From the NCBI GenBank assembly GCA_938039195.1, contig CALHVK010000112.1, positions 1 to 5,324 of the forward strand: DNA of 5,324 nt, in the 5' to 3' direction. Each line of letters opens with the position of its first letter. The first letter of the stretch is position 1. The stretch comes from an uncultured Carnobacteriaceae bacterium. Its GTDB lineage: Bacteria > Bacillota > Bacilli > Lactobacillales > Aerococcaceae. This document shows, piece by piece, positions 1 through 5,197 of this stretch. Position numbers and translations under genes: made by a program. Under the pieces are notes generated by a model. It was not told the origin of the DNA. It saw only the letters and a program-made list of their open reading frames with translations, and searched no databases.

Positions 1-783
1 ATCCTAGCAACAGGTGGGAAATCTTATCCAAAGACGGGTTCGACAGGAGACGGATATGGCATTGCGAAAGTAGCTGGCCATACGATTACACCGCTCTTTG
101 CGACAGAAGTTCCGCTAACGAGTGGCGAAGAGTTTATCCAAAAGGGTGAGCTTCGTGCGTTGTCGCTTCGTAATGTGGCGCTTAGTGTCTTAAATGGCAA
201 AGGGAAGCCTGTTGTGACACATCAGATGGATATGATTTTCACGCATTTTGGAGTGAGCGGTCCAGCCGTCCTACGTTGTTCAAGCTTTGTGCATCAAGTG
301 CAGGAGAAAGAAGGCAAGAAGGAAGTCGTGATGAGTCTGAATGCATTGCCGGACATGAGCGAGGCTGAACTCGACGCACAATTTCGTGCATTTGTGGAGG
401 ATGCACCTCTAAAATCGATTAAAAATCATTTAAAAGGGTTACTCCCTGAACGATATGTAGAGTTTTTACTATCACGAGTGGGGATTGGTGACCAAACAGC
501 GGTGAATCGTTTAAGTGAAGCCAACTGGGCACAGATTAAAGAAGCCTTGACGAATTTCCGCTTTACGGTCAATGGATCATTGCCAATTGAAAAGGGATTT
601 GTGACAGGTGGAGGCGTTCATTTGAAAGAAGTGAACCCGAAAACCTTAGAGTCAAAATTAACCCAAGGACTGTATTTCTGCGGAGAGCTGTTAGACATCC
701 ACGGGTACACAGGTGGGTACAATATCACCGCAGCCTTTGTAACGGGTTACGTTGCCGGTATGCATGCATCTTTAGGGTATTAA
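1..783 (+). CDS. YhiN/HI0933-family NAD(P)/FAD-dependent oxidoreductase, C-terminal part (5' end outside window)
   Basis: The frame is open from base 1, so this is the last 260 codons of a gene that begins upstream. The family is usually about 400-420 residues, so roughly 150 N-terminal residues, including the GxGxxG dinucleotide-binding motif, are missing. The fragment opens with ILATGGKSYPKTGSTGDGYG, the ATGG segment typical of the family. It carries the THFGVSGPAVL motif at fragment residues 81-91 and ends with the FAD-contacting signature GELLDIHGYTGGYN at 228-241, followed by a helix rich in Ala and Gly. These proteins are soluble flavoproteins; most have no proven substrate, although the bile-acid reductase BaiN is a relative. 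An internal TTG at 160 is not a plausible start because conserved family sequence precedes it. The gene ends in TAA, with an intrinsic terminator about 115 bases further on. Family assignment is confident; the reaction is unknown. Confidence 0.93.
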   Translation: MLATGGKSYPKTGSTGDGYGIAKVAGHTITPLFATEVPLTSGEEFIQKGELRALSLRNVALSVLNGKGKPVVTHQMDMIFTHFGVSGPAVLRCSSFVHQVQEKEGKKEVVMSLNALPDMSEAELDAQFRAFVEDAPLKSIKNHLKGLLPERYVEFLLSRVGIGDQTAVNRLSEANWAQIKEALTNFRFTVNGSLPIEKGFVTGGGVHLKEVNPKTLESKLTQGLYFCGELLDIHGYTGGYNITAAFVTGYVAGMHASLGY

Positions 784-860
784 ATTTCTAGAAAATTGGG
801 ATTAAACATCACAATTTCTTCATAAAACTTGGTTATAGTAATTGTATTCCCAAATAAGAA

Positions 861-882
861 TTATTTACTCCCAAGTAAATAA
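861..882. repeat. AT-rich inverted repeat (9-bp stem, 4-base loop)
   Basis: TTATTTACT (861-869) and AGTAAATAA (874-882) are perfect reverse complements around the loop CCCA. No T-run follows directly, so it is not a terminator by itself. It sits just upstream of the true terminator at 899-925. It may be a 3' UTR stem of the upstream flavoprotein transcript or chance structure in AT-rich DNA. Confidence 0.4.
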
Positions 883-898
883 AACTCTATCCTTTTTT

Positions 899-925
899 CC
901 TCCCGTTTCTGACGGGAGGTTTTTT
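899..925 (+). terminator. Intrinsic terminator downstream of the YhiN-family gene
   Basis: A perfect 8-bp GC-rich stem, CCTCCCGT (899-906) with ACGGGAGG (912-919), encloses the loop TTCTG and is followed at once by six T residues (920-925). It ends plus-strand transcription coming from the flavoprotein gene. Its tail stops only a few bases before the tail of the opposing minus-strand terminator. Confidence 0.9.
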
Positions 926-932
926 GTTGCGT

Positions 933-963
933 AAAATAAAAAAAGCAGTCCGAAGACCGCTTT
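933..963 (-). terminator. Minus-strand intrinsic terminator with UUCG tetraloop
   Basis: Read on the minus strand, AAAGCGGTC (963-955), TTCG (954-951) and GACTGCTTT (950-942) form a 9-bp stem with one G-U wobble and a C(UUCG)G tetraloop, one of the most stable RNA loops. It is followed by TTTT, A, TTTT (941-933). No minus-strand protein gene ends here, which points to a non-coding transcript. Confidence 0.8.
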
Positions 964-1055
964 ATCAAAGTGAACATTGGTGGAGTGACCTTTCCACATC
1001 TCTTTCAGACCACAAGGATGCGATAGCTGCCTGTTCTATCCTCAATGTTCTTTGT
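936..1055 (-). ncRNA. Candidate small non-coding RNA, unassigned family
   Basis: A complete small transcription unit is visible on the minus strand: an exact TATAAT box, a predicted start near 1055, and a UUCG-capped terminator at 963-933, giving about 115-120 nt. Outside the terminator the RNA is closed by a perfect 8-bp helix, GAACATTG (1050-1043) with CAATGTTC (979-972). Inside it, AGGAT (1042-1038) can pair with ATCCT (1019-1015). A third stem can form either as GTGGTCT (1013-1007) with AGGTCAC (991-985), using two G-U pairs, or as GTGGA (997-993) with TCCAC (984-980). This suggests a three-way junction, perhaps with alternative folds. I do not recognise it as 6S, SRP, tmRNA, RNase P, a T-box or a common riboswitch. 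No downstream minus-strand gene exists, so a free-standing RNA is likelier than a leader. The existence of the unit is inferred from signals and structure; its function is unknown. Confidence 0.55.
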
Positions 1056-1061
1056 GTTGTT

Positions 1062-1090
1062 ATTATAATGGAAATAAAAGAAGGGTGCAA
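1062..1090 (-). promoter_or_regulatory. Sigma-A type promoter for the minus-strand candidate RNA
   Basis: On the minus strand the -10 is an exact TATAAT (1067-1062). A TTGCAC hexamer (1090-1085) lies 17 bases upstream and keeps the strongly conserved TTG of the -35. A start is expected about seven bases downstream of the -10, near 1055, just before the closing helix of the candidate RNA. Confidence 0.6.
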
Positions 1091-1106
1091 TTTTTCTAAA
1101 AAGTAA

Positions 1107-1135
1107 CTGAATGCAATGTAAATTTGTGCTACAAT
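1107..1135 (+). promoter_or_regulatory. Extended -10 promoter for the 1165-1875 gene
   Basis: TACAAT (1130-1135) is preceded by TG plus one base (1127-1129), the extended -10 form. A weak -35, CTGAAT (1107-1112), lies 17 bases upstream. Transcription should start near 1142, giving a leader of about 20 bases that ends in the GAGGAG ribosome binding site. It diverges from the minus-strand promoter at 1062-1090, with only about 16 bases between the two -35 regions. Confidence 0.6.
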
Positions 1136-1164
1136 AAGCCTATTGACAGTGTGAGGAGTTTGTG

Positions 1165-1875
1165 ATGGCAGAGAAGAAATTAATGGAGAAGGTTGTACGA
1201 AAAGTACTACGCTCATTTCCGAAAGTAAATATGCCGGACCCGTTTGTCCCTTATCCGATTCCATATCCGCCGCTTGCGAAGAGTCGTTTCGAGATTTTTG
1301 TGCATGTGGCTGAGCGTGGGAATGGACCTCTTGGGCATGTGGATTTATGTATCGATGGCTACGTCTATTCTTATGGGAACTACGATGAGCGCGACTTGAA
1401 GCTCGGTGGCTGGATTGCTGAAGGCGTTCTGATTAAGGCACCGCGCGAGGAGTATATGCTCTTTTGTAAAAACCACTACCAAAAAGCGTTGCATATTTAT
1501 ACGATTGATGTGACGGATAAACAGATGGATAAAATTCATGCGTACTTGAATAAGATTCTAGAACCGACAACACAGTGGCGTCCAACGGGAGAAGCGATTT
1601 ACTATAATCCAACGTTTGACCGTTTTGAAGAGATGTATGTGTATTTCATGGCGCAACAGATGGATACCGTGTTCTATAAATTCAATCGTTCGAAATTCAT
1701 GACTTATAATGGTTGGTCGAGAAACTGCCTCAGCTTCGCGGATCATGTGGCAAAAGTGTTGCGTGAAAGAGCGTTGCGTGCCAAAAATATGGTCTTCCCT
1801 GCGCAATACCATAAACGTCTCCAAAAACTCCTAAAGAAAAACTCCCCGCTGATTACAAATTATGAAGTGTATTAG
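1165..1875 (+). CDS. Uncharacterised protein, possible circularly permuted papain-fold cysteine hydrolase
   Basis: This is a 236-residue protein that I cannot name. I chose ATG 1165 because GAGGAG (1153-1158) sits 6 bases upstream; the GTG at 1162 would leave only 3. The N-terminus is basic and followed by a Pro/Tyr-rich segment (residues 24-36). There is no signal peptide and no clear membrane helix, so it is probably cytoplasmic. Residues 57-71 read GHVDLCIDGYVYSYG, and residues 187-194 read NCLSFADH. A His on a strand before a hydrophobic 'idG.vysYG' stretch, followed later by an 'NC..fa' helix start, is the His-then-Cys order of circularly permuted papain-fold proteins such as the DUF4105 and PPPDE groups. 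H58 and C188 would be the catalytic pair. This is a motif-level inference, not a family match. The downstream DUF4336 gene starts 23 bases later with no terminator between, so the two may share a transcript. Its GC content is clearly higher than that of the following genes. Confidence 0.88.
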   Translation: MAEKKLMEKVVRKVLRSFPKVNMPDPFVPYPIPYPPLAKSRFEIFVHVAERGNGPLGHVDLCIDGYVYSYGNYDERDLKLGGWIAEGVLIKAPREEYMLFCKNHYQKALHIYTIDVTDKQMDKIHAYLNKILEPTTQWRPTGEAIYYNPTFDRFEEMYVYFMAQQMDTVFYKFNRSKFMTYNGWSRNCLSFADHVAKVLRERALRAKNMVFPAQYHKRLQKLLKKNSPLITNYEVY

Positions 1876-1898
1876 TCTATAAAAATTGGTGAATTTAT

Positions 1899-2654
1899 AT
1901 GAAATGTTCAGTGAAATTATATGAGCCATTATATACATTGAAGACTATAGATGAGGGTATCTGGATTGTTGATGGTGAAATTGTAGAGATGAATTTTAAA
2001 ATTACTCAAGTACCATTTAGCACTCGAATGACAGTGGTGCGATTGGAAAATAATGACTTATGGATTCATTCTCCTATTCATTTAACACCGCAGTTGCGAA
2101 GTGAAATCGATGAGCTGGGTCATGTGAAGCATATAGTTGCTCCAAATAAATTGCATTACGTATATATGGAAGAGTGGAGTCAAGCCTATCCGGATGCGAA
2201 ACTTTGGGCGACAAAAGGATTGGAGAAAATTTTTGACAACTCTCCATATATCCAAAGTTATACAATCTTAGATAAAACAATCGACATTAGTTGGCTAGAT
2301 GAAATTGATTATCTTCCGTTTGAAGGAAGTGCCGTTATAGAAGAGTCAGTATTTTTCCACAAAAAGAGTAAAACGTTAATTCTAACGGACTTAATTGAGA
2401 ATATTGAAGTTGGAGAAGAGTGTTCATGTTTGCATCGTTTCTTGTTTAAAATCGGGGATAATACATATCCAAAAGGGCATACTCCAAGAGATTTAAGAAT
2501 GACATTCTTTTTTAATAAGGAAACAGCTCAAAAGTGTTATCAACAAATAAAAGCGTGGAATCCTGTCAATGTTCTATTTGCACATGGAAAATGTTTTATT
2601 GGAAATGCTGAGGAAAAATTACCACAGGCATTCTTTTGGTTAGAGAAAAAATAA
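1899..2654 (+). CDS. DUF4336 family, metallo-beta-lactamase-like protein
   Basis: This 251-residue protein matches the DUF4336 pattern. It has DLWIHSPIHLT at residues 53-63, the segment LGHVKHIVAPNKLH at 73-86 followed by YPDAKLWATKG (97-107), a second core FFHKKSKTLILTDL at 152-165, and LFAHGK near the end (226-231). DUF4336 proteins have a degenerate metallo-beta-lactamase fold. Candidate metal or active-site positions are H57, H61, H86, D164 and H229; the classical HxHxDH motif is absent. No signal peptide is seen. The family is widespread in bacteria, cyanobacteria and fungi with no established reaction. The start at ATG 1899 has a modest GGTGA site (1888-1892) 6 bases upstream. The gene follows the permuted-papain candidate by 23 bases and ends in a strong terminator. 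It is visibly more AT-rich than its upstream neighbour. Family call confident; function unknown. Confidence 0.88.
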   Translation: MKCSVKLYEPLYTLKTIDEGIWIVDGEIVEMNFKITQVPFSTRMTVVRLENNDLWIHSPIHLTPQLRSEIDELGHVKHIVAPNKLHYVYMEEWSQAYPDAKLWATKGLEKIFDNSPYIQSYTILDKTIDISWLDEIDYLPFEGSAVIEESVFFHKKSKTLILTDLIENIEVGEECSCLHRFLFKIGDNTYPKGHTPRDLRMTFFFNKETAQKCYQQIKAWNPVNVLFAHGKCFIGNAEEKLPQAFFWLEKK

Positions 2655-2655
2655 G

Positions 2656-2684
2656 CTACCTTGTAGAAAAACAAGGTAGTTTTT
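2656..2684 (+). terminator. Intrinsic terminator after the DUF4336 gene
   Basis: CTACCTTGT (2656-2664) pairs perfectly over 9 bp with ACAAGGTAG (2671-2679) around an AGAAAA loop, followed by five T residues (2680-2684). It begins one base after the DUF4336 stop codon and separates that gene from the DUF6110/ATPase operon. Bases 2685-2729 beyond it hold nothing I can recognise. Confidence 0.9.
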
Positions 2685-2729
2685 AGTTTGAAAGCGAAAG
2701 AGACCAAGAGAATCTTAAGTTTTTCATTA

Positions 2730-2758
2730 TTGAAAGTCGGAGTTTAAATCTGTATACT
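2730..2758 (+). promoter_or_regulatory. Sigma-A promoter of the DUF6110/P-type ATPase operon
   Basis: TTGAAA (2730-2735) and TATACT (2753-2758) each match the consensus at 5 of 6 positions and are separated by exactly 17 bases. A start near 2765 gives a 5' leader of about 40 bases, too short for most riboswitches. An overlapping TATAAT at 2758-2763 is a second possible -10 but lacks a well-placed -35. Confidence 0.75.
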
Positions 2759-2764
2759 ATAATA

Positions 2765-2780
2765 AGAATTGAATAATTCT
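2765..2780. promoter_or_regulatory. Inverted repeat at the expected transcription start, candidate operator
   Basis: AGAATT (2765-2770), spacer GAAT and AATTCT (2775-2780) form a perfect 6-bp dyad just downstream of the -10, where a bound repressor would block initiation. It does not match the copper CopY box (TACAnnTGTA) and is not a clear Fur/Zur/PerR or MntR site. Chance is possible given the AT-rich context. Confidence 0.35.
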
Positions 2781-2806
2781 AATTAGAAAAAATGGAGGTA
2801 ATCATA

Positions 2807-3085
2807 ATGATTAAAGAACTTATTAGTTTAGGAAAATTTGCTAAAAAATCAAGTGTATTTGCGGGAGGAGTTTTATTTGGATCGTTAGGATTAAAACTAT
2901 TAGCGAGCAAAGACGCAAAGCATGTATATGCTAAAGCGGTCGCTACTTCTTATAAATTAAAAGATGGTATTGACGCAACTGTTTCTACTGTAAAACAACA
3001 TGCAGATGATGTCTTAGAAGAAGCAAAAGACTTATATGCTGAAGAAAAAAATGCAGAATTAGTAGTAGAAACTAGTGAAAAATAA
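2807..3085 (+). CDS. DUF6110-type small membrane protein, putative accessory of the adjacent P-type ATPase
   Basis: The product is a 92-residue protein. ATG 2807 is chosen over the in-frame ATG at 2792 because the GGAGGT ribosome binding site (2794-2799) lies 7 bases before 2807 and overlaps the earlier ATG. A short basic N-terminus (K10, K13, K14) precedes one glycine-rich membrane helix at about residues 15-33, with a G21-x3-G25 packing motif. An Ala/Lys/Asp/Glu-rich, probably helical, charged tail (34-92) follows, including EEAKDLYAEEKNAE at 71-84. I recognise it as resembling DUF6110 proteins, which occur next to heavy-metal P-type ATPases in Firmicutes. The arrangement parallels mycobacterial PacL (DUF1490) proteins, which stabilise and scaffold metal-efflux ATPases. 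An accessory role here is inference. Its stop codon overlaps the ATPase start (TAATG), so the two are probably translated together. There is no Cys and only two His (39, 65), so any metal contact would rely on acidic residues. Confidence 0.88.
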   Translation: MIKELISLGKFAKKSSVFAGGVLFGSLGLKLLASKDAKHVYAKAVATSYKLKDGIDATVSTVKQHADDVLEEAKDLYAEEKNAELVVETSEK

Positions 3086-5142
3086 TGAAGTTTATTATTA
3101 AACATCAATCAAACTCTAGAGTACGTTTAGAGCTCCCTTTTACATGTCCGCATCCAGTCCAAATGTATTTAGAGGAACTAGCTTGCACAGTCCCAGGCAT
3201 TGAAAAACTGCACTTTTATAAAGATTTAAAACATGTAGGAGTTTATTTTACTCAAGGGAAAGTTCAACAAGTTCAAAGGTTTTTATCTTTGATTCAAATG
3301 GAGAACGTAATTGAAAAACAAAAAGAAGTCCAGTGGCTAGTAGCTTCTTCACCATATGATATTATTTCAACGCATCTCTATAGAAGAATGCTTTCAAAAG
3401 TCCTTCTTCCAACACCTATTCGTATGGGATGGATACTTATGAAAATGGTGAAGTTTGGAAAGGCTGCTTTCCAATCAATTTGCGAGAAAAAACTTTCTAT
3501 GAGTTTACTCGATTTTGTGGCGATATCAACTTCTATGGCGATGGGAGATCATAAGACTGCAGATATGATTATGTTCCTATTAAATTTAGGAGACGATTTA
3601 GATGACTGGTCCCAAAAGAAATCGATTGAAGAGCTCGAGAAAAACTTAACAAATAATATTTATGAAATATGGATTGAAAAAGAAGGCGAGCGCTTCAAAA
3701 AAATGAGCAATCATGTTGAAGTAGGAGATGTTTTTGTAGCCACAGAAGGTCAAGAAATTTACTTTGACGGAAGAGTTGTCAATGGAAGAGGGTATTTAAA
3801 TGAAAGCTCATTAACAGGTGAGTCTTTCCCTGTCTCTAAGAAGATTGGGGATATGGTCTACGCTAATACAGTTGTAGAGCATGGCGAGCTACTAGTAGAA
3901 GTGACGAATAAGCAACAAAACTTACGCTTGCAGCAAATTGTTCAGCTGATTAAATCGAGTGAATTTCATCAATCGAAACAGCAAAAGCAATTAATGGAAA
4001 AAGCAGATGGGTTAGTGAAATATAATTTCATAGGGATGGCGTTGACGTATTTATTCACACGCTCAGTCTCTAAAGCACTCACTTTCCTATTAGTGGATTA
4101 TTCATGTGCGTTAAAATTATCTTCACCGGCAACTTATTTAACAGCCATTAAAGCAGCTTCTAATCAGGGGATTGTCATTAAAGGATCTAATTCTTTAGAT
4201 GAATATGCACAAGTTGATACTTTTGTTTTTGATAAAACGGGGACATTGACAACTGGAGTCCCAAAAATTCAACGAATTATTGCGTATGAAGGTTATGATG
4301 ATGCGGAAGTTTTACGAATTGCAGCTTGTTTGGAGGAACATATTTACCACCCGATTGCGACGGCTGTTGTTAAGAAGGCAGAAGATGAGGGAATTGAACA
4401 TGAGGAAATGCATGGGAAATTAACTCACGTAGCTTCAAAAGGAATCGTATCATCGATTGATGGAAAAAGAGTCGTCATCGGAAGTTTGGAATTATTAGAA
4501 GATGAGAAGACGATTATTTCCAATGAGCAAAAAGCAGTGATTGAAGAATATAGCCAAAAATACAACTTACTTTATTTAAGTTATGACGGAAAATTAATTG
4601 CCATTTTCCTAATTGATACTCCGTTAAGAGGAGAAGCGATTGCATTATTGAAAGAGTTAAAAGAAAAAGGAAAACAGATTGTACTTCTTACAGGGGATAC
4701 ACAAAAACGTACAGAAACAATTTGCTCGCTGATTCCATTTGACAGAGTATATACACAAGTTAAGCCAGAACAAAAGCATCAAGTAATTGAGCAGCTTCAA
4801 GAGGAAGGTCATCATGTTTTGATGATTGGAGACGGAATTAATGATTCTGCTGCACTGTCTCTTGCGAATGTAGGTGTTGTTATGGCGGGTGCTTCAGATA
4901 TTGCTCGTCAAGCCAGCGATATCCTATTCTTAAATGAACAGTTGACGGGATTAGAGGTTTTGGAAAATATAACCAAACAACTGAATCGCCAATTAGATGC
5001 CAATTTAAAACACACAGTGGGTATTAATTCGTTCTTAATGGGATTAGGTTTGATTGATATTGTTTCTCCTAGTCTATTAGCGGTATTACATAATGTGACC
5101 ACAACGTTCATTATCGGTAAGAGTTTGACGTATATTCAATAA
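3085..5142 (+). CDS. Divergent P1B-type (heavy-metal) ATPase with non-canonical YSC membrane motif
   Basis: The product is a 685-residue membrane pump with a complete P-type ATPase catalytic set: actuator TGES (244-247), phosphorylation site DKTGT (383-387), nucleotide-domain HP (H422-P423), TGD (536-538) and GDGIND (582-587). The N-terminal ~75 residues resemble an HMA-like domain (NSRVRLELP near 10-18, VPGIEKLHFY near 36-45), but it has no CxxC, only C21 and C34. Membrane segments lie at about 103-127, 132-152, 156-172, 308-325, 328-350, 640-660 and 662-682. The ion-site helix reads DYSCALKLSSP (338-348), where CPC, SPC or TPC is usual in P1B pumps, so Cys341 is kept while the preceding Pro is Ser. 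The last helix contains HN (669-670). It probably exports a transition metal, but the substrate cannot be read from these motifs. ATG 3085 overlaps the DUF6110 stop by one base and has no strong ribosome binding site, which suggests translational coupling. A bidirectional terminator follows. Confidence 0.95.
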   Translation: MKFIIKHQSNSRVRLELPFTCPHPVQMYLEELACTVPGIEKLHFYKDLKHVGVYFTQGKVQQVQRFLSLIQMENVIEKQKEVQWLVASSPYDIISTHLYRRMLSKVLLPTPIRMGWILMKMVKFGKAAFQSICEKKLSMSLLDFVAISTSMAMGDHKTADMIMFLLNLGDDLDDWSQKKSIEELEKNLTNNIYEIWIEKEGERFKKMSNHVEVGDVFVATEGQEIYFDGRVVNGRGYLNESSLTGESFPVSKKIGDMVYANTVVEHGELLVEVTNKQQNLRLQQIVQLIKSSEFHQSKQQKQLMEKADGLVKYNFIGMALTYLFTRSVSKALTFLLVDYSCALKLSSPATYLTAIKAASNQGIVIKGSNSLDEYAQVDTFVFDKTGTLTTGVPKIQRIIAYEGYDDAEVLRIAACLEEHIYHPIATAVVKKAEDEGIEHEEMHGKLTHVASKGIVSSIDGKRVVIGSLELLEDEKTIISNEQKAVIEEYSQKYNLLYLSYDGKLIAIFLIDTPLRGEAIALLKELKEKGKQIVLLTGDTQKRTETICSLIPFDRVYTQVKPEQKHQVIEQLQEEGHHVLMIGDGINDSAALSLANVGVVMAGASDIARQASDILFLNEQLTGLEVLENITKQLNRQLDANLKHTVGINSFLMGLGLIDIVSPSLLAVLHNVTTTFIIGKSLTYIQ

Positions 5143-5143
5143 T

Positions 5144-5183
5144 AAAATAAAAAGCAAGGTGAATTCACCTTGCTTTTTATTTT
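5144..5183. terminator. Bidirectional intrinsic terminator (40-bp perfect palindrome)
   Basis: The 20-base GC-containing core GCAAGGTGAATTCACCTTGC (5154-5173) is flanked by matching A-rich and T-rich arms, so that all 40 bases are a perfect palindrome centred on GAATTC. The T-run (5174-5183) ends the plus-strand ATPase transcript, and the A-rich arm serves as the T-run for the minus-strand carboxypeptidase transcript. It lies between the two stop codons. Confidence 0.93.
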
Positions 5184-5197
5184 TGTTTCAGCTTTTT

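Noticed and set aside
160..783. TTG 160 as the start of the first gene
   Set aside because: Conserved family sequence (ATGG segment and onward) continues in frame from base 1, so this is an internal codon of a longer gene.
936..1055. The minus-strand RNA as a T-box or other riboswitch leader
   Set aside because: It lacks the TGGTACCGCG-type T-box sequence and the consensus cores of common riboswitches that I know, and no minus-strand gene follows its terminator.
924..1106. A 60-codon plus-strand reading frame from TTG 924
   Set aside because: It starts inside the terminator T-run, has no ribosome binding site, and its sequence is explained by the antisense structured RNA and promoter.
965..1264. 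A 99-codon minus-strand reading frame
   Set aside because: It runs across the divergent promoters and the start of the 1165 gene, has no ribosome binding site, and its product resembles no family.
1345..1824. Minus-strand reading frames inside the 1165-1875 gene, and likewise at 2074-2280 and 4908-5111
   Set aside because: Each is antisense to a well-supported gene, with no ribosome binding site or family resemblance.
2792..2806. ATG 2792 as the start of the DUF6110-type gene
   Set aside because: It overlaps the GGAGGT ribosome binding site, which is correctly spaced for ATG 2807.
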